Made by a program: the position numbers and the translations under genes. This document shows, in pieces, positions 51,851-59,230 of a stretch of DNA of 62,198 nt; the first letter of the stretch is position 1; every line of letters begins with the position of its first letter. The notes beneath the pieces were generated by a model. The model ran no database searches, was not told where the DNA came from, and saw only the letters and a list, made by a program, of their open reading frames with translations. The DNA is from an uncultured Clostridia bacterium (GTDB lineage Bacteria; Bacillota; Clostridia; UBA1381): positions 1-62,198 of the forward strand of contig CANRAG010000003.1 in the NCBI GenBank assembly GCA_947628515.1, in the 5' to 3' direction.

Positions 51851-51882
51851 ATTCACATACAAAAAAAGAGGAGGAATGAATC

Positions 51883-52911
51883 ATGTTCGAATTCAAGGAA
51901 AACACCAAATATGACCTTATAGGTATGGGCGAGGTAATGCTCAGACTTTCGCCGCCGGGAAAGGAAAAGATTTCGCAGAGCGAGACTTTTGAGAAGAACG
52001 CGGGCGGCTCGGAGCTAAACGTTGTATCGGGCGCGGCAATGCTCGGTCTTAAGAGCGGAATTATCACCAAGCTTCCCAAAAGCAAGATGGGGCACTTTAT
52101 CAGGAACAAGATCCGTTACGGCAATGTGTCGGACAATTTTATCGTATATGACGAGTCGCCCGAAAAGAGGCTCGGTATATACTACTACGAGAGCGGCGTT
52201 TATCCGCGTAAGTCGTCATGTATCTATGACAGAGCCGGAGCGTCCGTTTGCACTCTTTCGCTTGACGAGATCGATCCTGAGGTATACGACAGCACAAAGA
52301 TTTTCCATATAAGCTCGATCACGCTCGCGCTCTCGCCGGAATTAAGGGAGGTATCGCTCGAAGTGATAAAGAAGTTCAAGGATGCGGGTGCGCTGATTTC
52401 GTTTGACGTAAACTACCGCGCGGCGCTGTGGTCCGAGGAAGAAGCGAAGCCGGTTATAGAAGGCATTTTCCCGCTGGTGGATATGCTGTTTGTTTCGGAG
52501 GAAACATCGAGAAGAATGTTAAGAAGAACGGGCACTCTTGAGGATATAATGATGGGCTACGCGCGCGACTACGGATGCGGACTTGTCGCGACAACACGCC
52601 GTGAGGTCGTTTCGCCCACAAGACATAACTTCAATTCAAAGATGTTCTTTGAGGGACGGTTCTATGAGGATAAGCCGTACAAGGAAATAGAGGTCGTGGA
52701 CCGTATCGGTTCGGGCGACGCGTATCTCGCGGGCGTTCTCTACGGTCTTGTAAAGAACCGCGATATTGTTCGGGCACTGGAGGTCGGCAACGCGCTTTCG
52801 GCGGTTAAGAACACGGTAGCGGGCGATATGAGCGCAAGCTCGATAGATGAGATCCGCGCGGTAATAAAATCGCATAAAGCCACAGGTCCGCAGGACGAGA
52901 TGGTGAGATAA
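51883..52911 (+). CDS. PfkB-family sugar kinase, 2-keto-3-deoxygluconate kinase-like
   Basis: This 342-residue ribokinase-fold enzyme has the N-terminal GEVMLRLSPPGKEKI motif, FEKNAGGSELNVVSGAAMLG and the catalytic VVDRIGSGDAYLAGVLYG. The sequence style is that of KDG kinases, which phosphorylate 2-keto-3-deoxygluconate from pectin uronic acids. AGGAGG lies 8 bases before the ATG. It starts 32 bases after GH51 and ends 39 bases before GH112, so the three genes form one operon. A fructokinase or other PfkB activity is the alternative. Confidence 0.85.
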   Translation: MFEFKENTKYDLIGMGEVMLRLSPPGKEKISQSETFEKNAGGSELNVVSGAAMLGLKSGIITKLPKSKMGHFIRNKIRYGNVSDNFIVYDESPEKRLGIYYYESGVYPRKSSCIYDRAGASVCTLSLDEIDPEVYDSTKIFHISSITLALSPELREVSLEVIKKFKDAGALISFDVNYRAALWSEEEAKPVIEGIFPLVDMLFVSEETSRRMLRRTGTLEDIMMGYARDYGCGLVATTRREVVSPTRHNFNSKMFFEGRFYEDKPYKEIEVVDRIGSGDAYLAGVLYGLVKNRDIVRALEVGNALSAVKNTVAGDMSASSIDEIRAVIKSHKATGPQDEMVR

Positions 52912-52950
52912 AAGCAATACGTAAAATTAAGTTAAGAGAGGTAGAGTATA

Positions 52951-55092
52951 ATGGGAAAAACAACAGGCGGCTTTACATTGCCGGGGGAGAGCGGCTATGA
53001 GGAGCTTACATTGGAGATGGCGAAGAAGTGGGGCGCGGACGTAATTCGTGACTCTGACGGAACGGAGCTGTCGCCGGAGATAGTGAATGCCGGCTACGGC
53101 ATCTATTCGACCATATGCATAATCAGGAACCATAACGACTGGGCAAAGAAAAACCCCGATAAGCTCCAGGAAACATTTCTTATGACCGACCCTGTTGTCG
53201 CTGTGGGCGACACCGTTAAAATTGAGCTAATGAAGGACTTCTTCGCGGAGCAGTTTAAGATTAACGACACAGACGACTCAAAGGCGTATTGGCAGGTGTT
53301 TGACAGAACCTCAAATACCGAGGTCAAAGACTGGGAGTATGCCGACGGCGTTGTCACGGTCAAGAATATAACGCCGTTCCACAAGTACACCGTAAATTTC
53401 CTGGCATGGAGAATATGGGAAGAAATTTCGATGTACAACCATACGACAAATAACTGGGACAAGGAGCATCTTATGCAGATTGACCCCATATACCCCGAAA
53501 CGCAGGAGTATATGAAGTCATGGCTAACCGACTGGTGCGAGACGCATCCGGCAACGACGGTTGTGCGCTTCACGTCAATGTTCTACAACTTCGTATGGAT
53601 ATGGGGCTCGGACGAGAGACGCAGGGAGAGATATTCCGACTGGGCGTCATATGACTTCACCGTGTCGCCGCTCGCGCTTAAACAATTCGAAAAACGGTTC
53701 GGCTACGCGCTGACGTCCGAGGACTTTATAAATATGGGCAAGCTCAATTCAAACCATATGGCATGCGGTCAAAAAAAGCTTGACTGGATGAGGTTTGTAA
53801 ACGATTTCGTCGTTGACTTCGGTAAGGAGCTTGTCGATATTACACATAAATATAATAAAAAGGCGTATGTGTTCTACGACGATTCGTGGGTTGGCACGGA
53901 GCCGTGGGGCGAGAGGTTTAAGGATTTCGGCTTTGACGGGCTTATAAAATGCGTGTTTAACGGCTTTGAAACAAGACTTTGCGCGGGCTGCGATGCGGTC
54001 AAGACGCATGAAATACGGCTTCACCCGTATCTGTTCCCGACAGGTCTCGGCGGCGCGCCTACCTTTGCGCCGGGCGGCAATCCGACCCTTGACGCAAAGG
54101 CATACTGGAAGCAGGTAAGACGCGCTCTGCTCAGGGCAAAGATTGACAGAATAGGCCTTGGCGGCTATCTTTCTCTTACGATACCGTTCCCGGATTTCGG
54201 CGACTATATAGAGAAGATTGCAGACGAGTTCCGACAGATAAAGGAATACCACAACGCCGGCGCGCCGCTAACGTTGGGGCCGAGGGTGGCGGTTCTGACC
54301 TTCTGGGGCAAACTCCGCTCATGGACATGTTCCGGACACTACCACGAGCATCCGGAGGTTGACCTTATAAACGTAATCGAGGCGCTTTCCGGGCTTCCTC
54401 TCGATGTGGAGTTCATAAGCTTTGAGGACGTTTTGGAAAAGGGGCTTGACGGCTACGATGTGGTAATAAACGCGGGATTTGCCGGCAGCGCGTGGTCGGG
54501 CGGCTATAAGTGGACCGACGACGAGGTTGTAACGGCGCTTACGAAATTCGTATATGACGGCGGCGCGTTTATCGGCGTTGGCGAGCCGTCGGCGGTTAAG
54601 GGCTATGACACATATTTCAGGATGGCGCACGTGCTCGGTATGGATAAGGATACGGGCGCGAGGATTTCACACGGCAAATATTCGTTCGAGGTCGAGTACG
54701 ACGACGCTATTGTAAGCGGCACAACCGTTGACCCGGACGATAAGGTATATATCACCGACGGCGATACAAAGGTACTTATGGCCGATAACGGTGTGCCGAC
54801 AATAACAAAGCACAAGTTCGGCAAGGGCGCCGGCGTATATCTTGCGAGCTTCCGCCATGACGAGATTAACAACAGAACCCTGCTTAACCTCATACTCACC
54901 GCGGCGGGCGGGAGCCTTGACCGTATGTATATGACGGACAACGCGCTCTGTGAATGTTGCTACTATCCTGACGGAAAGCAGCTCGTTGTAATAAACAACG
55001 CGGAAACGGAGCAGACGACAACCGTTAAGACTGAAGCGGGCGATAAGACGGTTACGCTCGCGGCGTTCGATACAGCGATTATAAATCTTTAA
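52951..55092 (+). CDS. GH112 galactosyl phosphorylase (Gal-beta-1,4-Rha or Gal-beta-1,3-HexNAc type)
   Basis: This 713-residue cytoplasmic enzyme, without a signal peptide, has the GH112 hallmarks GKTTGGFTLPGESGYEE at the start, FYDDSWVGTEPWGERF in the barrel, and GLGGYLSLTIPFPDF. Family members phosphorolyse galacto-N-biose/lacto-N-biose or D-galactosyl-beta-1,4-L-rhamnose to galactose-1-phosphate. The operon with arabinofuranosidase and a KDG-type kinase, and the esterase at 1781, favour the galactosyl-rhamnose type, which acts on rhamnogalacturonan I fragments. Residues that would separate the subtypes were not judged. It is followed by a terminator. Confidence 0.9.
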   Translation: MGKTTGGFTLPGESGYEELTLEMAKKWGADVIRDSDGTELSPEIVNAGYGIYSTICIIRNHNDWAKKNPDKLQETFLMTDPVVAVGDTVKIELMKDFFAEQFKINDTDDSKAYWQVFDRTSNTEVKDWEYADGVVTVKNITPFHKYTVNFLAWRIWEEISMYNHTTNNWDKEHLMQIDPIYPETQEYMKSWLTDWCETHPATTVVRFTSMFYNFVWIWGSDERRRERYSDWASYDFTVSPLALKQFEKRFGYALTSEDFINMGKLNSNHMACGQKKLDWMRFVNDFVVDFGKELVDITHKYNKKAYVFYDDSWVGTEPWGERFKDFGFDGLIKCVFNGFETRLCAGCDAVKTHEIRLHPYLFPTGLGGAPTFAPGGNPTLDAKAYWKQVRRALLRAKIDRIGLGGYLSLTIPFPDFGDYIEKIADEFRQIKEYHNAGAPLTLGPRVAVLTFWGKLRSWTCSGHYHEHPEVDLINVIEALSGLPLDVEFISFEDVLEKGLDGYDVVINAGFAGSAWSGGYKWTDDEVVTALTKFVYDGGAFIGVGEPSAVKGYDTYFRMAHVLGMDKDTGARISHGKYSFEVEYDDAIVSGTTVDPDDKVYITDGDTKVLMADNGVPTITKHKFGKGAGVYLASFRHDEINNRTLLNLILTAAGGSLDRMYMTDNALCECCYYPDGKQLVVINNAETEQTTTVKTEAGDKTVTLAAFDTAIINL

Positions 55093-55099
55093 ATACACA

Positions 55100-55130
55100 C
55101 AAAATCCCCGACGCGCGGTCGGGGATTTTG
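55100..55130. terminator. Bidirectional terminator between GH112 and the AraC gene
   Basis: AAAATCCCCGAC (55101-55112) pairs with GTCGGGGATTTT (55118-55129) around a 5-nt loop, with A and T flanks suited to both converging genes. Confidence 0.88.
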
Positions 55131-55136
55131 TATTTA

Positions 55137-55952
55137 TTAAACGCTGTTAAGCTTAACTATATTCCTTTTGTATTCGTTCGGCGCCATGCCGTAGTGCATA
55201 CGGAACATACGGTTAAAGGTCCGCAGCGAGCCGAAACCGGCGTCCTGACTTATTTCCGTAAAGGTCTTGTCCGTAGTGCGTATGAGTCCGGCGGCGTATT
55301 CCGAGCGCAGCGCGCCGAGGTAATTTCGCAAATTCATTTTGAACCGGTCGGAAAATATTTTTGAAATATAGCACTCGCTGACGTTAAATTCATCGGCGAT
55401 TGTCTTGCGGCTTATGTCGTACATAAAGTTTTTCTCTATGTATTTCGTTATTTTATAGGTTAAGTCCGAAATAGGATCCGGAAAACGGGTTTCAAGGCGG
55501 ATGATGTTAAGAATATACGACATAATTACGCATACCCACGAAAACCGTATATTTCCGCTAAGTCCCGGCTTTGCCGCGTTCAGCGCGAACCGCAGCTCGT
55601 CGTTTATCCGACCGGCGTCTATCACGGGCGCGTCCGGCCGCATCGCGCTCAAATCCGGAAACAGATTTCCGAACAGCCGCGGCGACGCCATGATTATGCG
55701 TATGTCCGAGCCGCGCGTATCCCCGTCCGAAAAATACGCGTGCAGCGTGTCGGGGAAAATGACCGCGGCGCAGCCCTCGCCCAGCTCGTATTCCGTTCGT
55801 TCGATTTTTATTCTCTGACGTCCCTTTTTCACATACACAATCTCGATATATTTATGCATATGCTCGCCGAAGCTCAATTCGTAATCGTTTTGCTTTATCG
55901 TAAGATCCGACTTGCGTATTTCATAAACCGGCAGCATTCGCTCCACCTCCAA
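55137..55952 (-). CDS. AraC-family transcriptional regulator
   Basis: This 271-residue protein has an N-terminal cupin-like sugar-binding domain (about 20-150, FGEHMHKYIEIVYVKKGRQR) and a C-terminal pair of helix-turn-helix motifs (about 175-268) with ISRKTIADEFNVSECYISKI and the signature GFGSLRTFNRMFRMHYGMAP. It faces the GH51-KDG-GH112 operon across a terminator, so it is a candidate regulator of that operon. It lies 15 bases after the gene at 55968 and may be transcribed with it instead. Confidence 0.9.
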   Translation of the reverse strand: MEVERMLPVYEIRKSDLTIKQNDYELSFGEHMHKYIEIVYVKKGRQRIKIERTEYELGEGCAAVIFPDTLHAYFSDGDTRGSDIRIIMASPRLFGNLFPDLSAMRPDAPVIDAGRINDELRFALNAAKPGLSGNIRFSWVCVIMSYILNIIRLETRFPDPISDLTYKITKYIEKNFMYDISRKTIADEFNVSECYISKIFSDRFKMNLRNYLGALRSEYAAGLIRTTDKTFTEISQDAGFGSLRTFNRMFRMHYGMAPNEYKRNIVKLNSV

Positions 55953-55967
55953 CCCCGATACGACGCG

Positions 55968-57245
55968 TCACATACAATTTAATATATTGTCCGCCGCGAC
56001 CGTAATTCCGAGCTTGGCGGACTCGTAGGTAAGCCCGCCCTGCATATACGCTATATACGGCTCGCGCACGGGCGCGTCGGCGGAAAGCTCTATCGAAGCG
56101 CCCTGCACAAACGCGCCCGCCGCCATTATTACCCGGTCGCGATAGCCCGGCATGTCCCACGGTTCCGGAGTTACAAAGCTGTCAATGGGCGCGCCCTTTT
56201 GAATACCTTGGATAAACGCGATCATCCTGTCCTTATCACCGAACTCGATTGACTGTATTATGTCATGGCGCGCATCATACGGTCCGGGATCTGTCTTAAA
56301 GCCGAGCCTTGTAAATACCGCCGCGCAGAGCGCCGCCGCCTTTAACGCCTGGAGCGTTGTATGCGGAGCCATAAAAAATCCCTGGTACGCTTGACGGTTA
56401 AAGCCCATTGTGGCGCCGCACTCCCTGCCTATTCCCACGCATGTAAGCCGGTACGCGCACAGTTCTATTAAATCGCGCCGCCCCGCTATATACCCGCCGG
56501 TCGGAGCCAGACCTCCGCCCGGATTTTTTATAAGCGAGCCCGCCATTAAATCCGCGCCGTATTCCACAGGCTCCGCTGTGTCCGCGAACTCGCCGTAGCA
56601 GTTATCGACAAGACAAAGGGTATCGGGTGATATATTCTTTACAAAATCCGATATTTCACCGATTTTTTTTGCGCTGTAGGTCGGTCTGCTGCCGTATCCC
56701 TTTGAACGCTGAATGATTACCGCCCTAATCTTTTTCGCGCTTAGCGCCGCGCTTATACGCTCATAATCCGGCTCACCGTCCGCGAGGTCAATCTGCACGT
56801 AGCCTATGCCGAAATCTTTAAGCGAGCCGTTTCCGTCCCTGCCCGCTATTCCTATCACTTCTTCGAGCGTGTCGTAAGGCTTGCCGGTAATAGCTAAAAG
56901 TGTGTCACCGGGACGCAGAACGGCGTATAGCATCGTGGAAAGCGTGTGCGAGCCGTTTACCCACTGCTGCCGCACAAGCGCATCCTCCGCGCCGAACGCC
57001 TGCGCGAAAACCTTGTCGAGCGTATCGCGGCCGTCGTCGTCATAGCCGTAGCCCGTCGTCGGAACAAAATGCCGCTCCGATACGCGGTTATCGGAAAACG
57101 CTTTCATCACCTTTAGCTGATTTATCTCCGCTGTTTTCTCCATATCCTTAAAGACGTCCCGCACATCCTCCTCCGCGGCGTTCACTATATCGACGGCGCG
57201 CTTTGACACGCCGAAATTTTCCGCTATGTATAAGTCCTTGTTCAT
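55968..57245 (-). CDS. PLP-dependent methionine gamma-lyase-like/aluminium-resistance family protein (YnbB-like)
   Basis: This 425-residue PLP enzyme of fold type I starts MNKDLYIAENFGVSKRAVDI. AGSLIKNPGGGLAPTGGYI carries the PLP-lysine, and VDNCYGEF is the cofactor Asp site. The frame extends 38 residues upstream into the preceding gene, but TAAGGAGC before ATG 57245 decides the start. The family is common in Firmicutes and annotated as methionine gamma-lyase family or aluminium resistance protein; its true substrate is not settled. Confidence 0.9.
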   Translation of the reverse strand: MNKDLYIAENFGVSKRAVDIVNAAEEDVRDVFKDMEKTAEINQLKVMKAFSDNRVSERHFVPTTGYGYDDDGRDTLDKVFAQAFGAEDALVRQQWVNGSHTLSTMLYAVLRPGDTLLAITGKPYDTLEEVIGIAGRDGNGSLKDFGIGYVQIDLADGEPDYERISAALSAKKIRAVIIQRSKGYGSRPTYSAKKIGEISDFVKNISPDTLCLVDNCYGEFADTAEPVEYGADLMAGSLIKNPGGGLAPTGGYIAGRRDLIELCAYRLTCVGIGRECGATMGFNRQAYQGFFMAPHTTLQALKAAALCAAVFTRLGFKTDPGPYDARHDIIQSIEFGDKDRMIAFIQGIQKGAPIDSFVTPEPWDMPGYRDRVIMAAGAFVQGASIELSADAPVREPYIAYMQGGLTYESAKLGITVAADNILNCM

Positions 57246-57267
57246 CCTTTGCTCCTTAAATGTTGCA

Positions 57268-57762
57268 TCATTCGGGATACACAAATTTATACGTCTCGCG
57301 CATATCATAGTATCCCATGAAATCCTTATGTATATTGCCGTCCACCGTGAATTTAACAAAACGTATGCCCCGTATTCCGGTTATTGTATCGACGAGCTGA
57401 TATATTATAAGCTTTTCTATATCACCGCTTGACGGAAGCTCGTCCGATATTGCGGAGCTGAGATTTACATACGCGATATTGTCCTCAACATTCACTGTTA
57501 CGCAGTCGGGTATATTCGGGATAAGCCGCCTTATCCCCTCGTTGTCGTCACGTCCCCTTATAATACACTCCACCGCCGACCGCGCCATATGCAGCTTGTC
57601 CGACTCCGGTATCTCCTCCGTGTACGGCAGCAGCCGGTTCATTGCCGAGTCAACATAGTACACGTCTATTTCCGTCTTAGCCCCCGACTCCTCCTTTGTG
57701 CACGCTACCGCGAACGAGACAAGTCCCATAAGCATTATAAGAGTAAAAACTATTTTTCGCAT
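57268..57762 (-). CDS. GerMN-domain lipoprotein
   Basis: This 164-residue protein begins MRKIVFTLIMLMGLVSFAVA, with a lipobox ending VAC, followed by a GerMN domain (about 30-150): YYVDSAMNRLLPYTEEI, an acidic middle and IIYQLVDTITGIRGIRFVKF. GerM proteins in spore formers are needed for engulfment and germination, and the fold also occurs in lipoproteins of non-spore formers. GGAGGG before ATG 57762 decides the start over the upstream ATG. It lies 22 bases before the PLP enzyme gene. Confidence 0.82.
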   Translation of the reverse strand: MRKIVFTLIMLMGLVSFAVACTKEESGAKTEIDVYYVDSAMNRLLPYTEEIPESDKLHMARSAVECIIRGRDDNEGIRRLIPNIPDCVTVNVEDNIAYVNLSSAISDELPSSGDIEKLIIYQLVDTITGIRGIRFVKFTVDGNIHKDFMGYYDMRETYKFVYPE

Positions 57763-57806
57763 AAACAAGCCCTCCATATATTAAATATATGAAGGACCTG
57801 TCCCAC

Positions 57807-58058
57807 TTATTCTGATTTTAATGCTATTTTAAGCGCCCGCGCGAGCTGGTCGGGACATGATGTGCCCCTGCCGCGGCAGTCGATACCTTCGAGGCGTTTT
57901 ATTACCTCGTCCGCTCTCATGCCCTCGCACAGCGCCGCCACGCCCTGCGTGTTGCCGTTGCAGCCGCGCGTGAAAACAACGTTCTTTACAATGCCGTTGT
58001 CTATTTCAAAATCTATCTGCGCCGAGCATACGCCGCTCGGTGTTACCGAATATTTCAT
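57807..58058 (-). CDS. TSCPD domain protein (TIGR03905 type)
   Basis: This 83-residue protein starts MKYSVTPSGVCSAQIDFEID. FTRGCNGNTQGVAALCEGM and GRGTSCPDQLARAL give the TSCPD signature (Thr-Ser-Cys-Pro-Asp). Similar short proteins resemble the C-terminus of vitamin B12-dependent ribonucleotide reductases. The function of the small form is not established. It lies between the cohesin-like gene (18 bases) and the GerMN gene (44 bases). Confidence 0.9.
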   Translation of the reverse strand: MKYSVTPSGVCSAQIDFEIDNGIVKNVVFTRGCNGNTQGVAALCEGMRADEVIKRLEGIDCRGRGTSCPDQLARALKIALKSE

Positions 58059-58076
58059 ATGCGCTCCCTTTCCGCG

Positions 58077-59069
58077 TCATTCGCCGATTGTGAGCGGGGC
58101 GCCTATAATAAGATTTTTGCCATTGTATTCTGTGTCGGCTGTTTCGGTTGTAAACATTAAATAAGATCCATAGCCTCGTAATGGATTATAATCATTGCCC
58201 AGCCCTATTGTTCCGGGCTCACCCGTAATTGACTTGAACTTGCACTGATAAACCTTACCCGGTGTTGTGCGTCCGATTTCTTCGAGGACTTTTATAAAAA
58301 TAACTTTTGTACCCCCGTTAATTTCCGTATTTTCGTTTGATGCGTCGGCAATAAGCTCGGCATCATTATCTGTTATCATCGAACCGCTGTTTGCAATATA
58401 TTCAAACTTTTCCTTATCATATTCGAACGTAGCAACAACGCCGCTGCAGAAAGAGCCTTCCGGAATATTTTCCGCATTGACATATACCGTAAATTCTTCG
58501 CCCGGCGTAAGTGCGCCCGTCTTATCCGTTGAAAGCGACATATGTACGAGACTGTCCTCACTCGGCGCGGTATATGTATAGCCATCAAGCAGAATGGGAT
58601 CACCCGTCGTAATATTTACTATATAGTTTTCCTCATCCCAATCAACCTTGCAGTCCATAGCCTCCGATATCGCTCTTAACGGAATCATCGTTCTGTCGTT
58701 CATAAGCTTAGCGGGAACCTCAAGCTCGACATCCTCGCAATTAAGCTCCATAAGGCTCTTATAGGTATATACCTTCATAATATTGCTGCCTATTGTCACT
58801 TCGACAAATCTTACGCCGGTGTCGGTGGTAATGGTAGCAGTTTCGGTATCGTTATCCCATTCTACATCGCATCCCATTATTTCAAACACTCCCCTTGCCG
58901 GAACAAGAGTTATATCATTAACAATTGTTGCGTTCTGGTCCTCAAACAATATCTTGCTGCCGTCCACCACAACGTCGGGTTCACTCTTTGCCCTATCCGC
59001 CGCCATTGCCGGCACGCCGCATGCGGCTGTCAGTGACAATGCCATAACCAAACTTAATAGTTTTTTCAT
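58077..59069 (-). CDS. Secreted protein with copper-amine-oxidase-like repeat and cohesin-like domain
   Basis: This 330-residue protein has a signal peptide (about 1-24). A copper-amine-oxidase N-terminal-like module (about 32-160, MNDRTMIPLRAISEAMDCKV) and a cohesin-like beta-sandwich (about 175-330) follow. STDKTGALTPGEEFTVYVNA leads into GVVATFEYDKEKFEYI, matching the style of cohesins. No SLH anchor is seen; the first module may bind the wall. It is transcribed from a promoter at 59105-59133 on the minus strand. A cohesin would bind a dockerin protein such as the one encoded at 61521, but binding is inferred. Confidence 0.72.
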   Translation of the reverse strand: MKKLLSLVMALSLTAACGVPAMAADRAKSEPDVVVDGSKILFEDQNATIVNDITLVPARGVFEIMGCDVEWDNDTETATITTDTGVRFVEVTIGSNIMKVYTYKSLMELNCEDVELEVPAKLMNDRTMIPLRAISEAMDCKVDWDEENYIVNITTGDPILLDGYTYTAPSEDSLVHMSLSTDKTGALTPGEEFTVYVNAENIPEGSFCSGVVATFEYDKEKFEYIANSGSMITDNDAELIADASNENTEINGGTKVIFIKVLEEIGRTTPGKVYQCKFKSITGEPGTIGLGNDYNPLRGYGSYLMFTTETADTEYNGKNLIIGAPLTIGE

Positions 59070-59104
59070 AACAACTTTCCTTTCGTTATTGTATTAATAA
59101 TATG

Positions 59105-59133
59105 ATTATAACATATTTAAAGCGCAATTACAA
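59105..59133 (-). promoter_or_regulatory. Promoter of the gene at 59069
   Basis: TTGTAA (59128-59133) and TATAAT (59105-59110) on the minus strand with a 17-base spacer. The box TAAATATGTTATAAT (59105-59119) is identical to one before the esterase gene at 1720-1734. Confidence 0.7.
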
Positions 59134-59168
59134 GTCTATTTTTGCAAAAAGAAATTAACTGTAATGAA

Positions 59169-59196
59169 AGAAACCCGTTCATATGAACGGGTTTCC
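59169..59196. terminator. Terminator of the gene at 59231
   Basis: GAAACCCGTTC pairs with GAACGGGTTTC around a short centre at 59169-59196, flanked by T-rich sequence on both sides. Confidence 0.8.
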
Positions 59197-59230
59197 CTTT
59201 TATTTGCTGAATATCAATTAATTCATCAAA

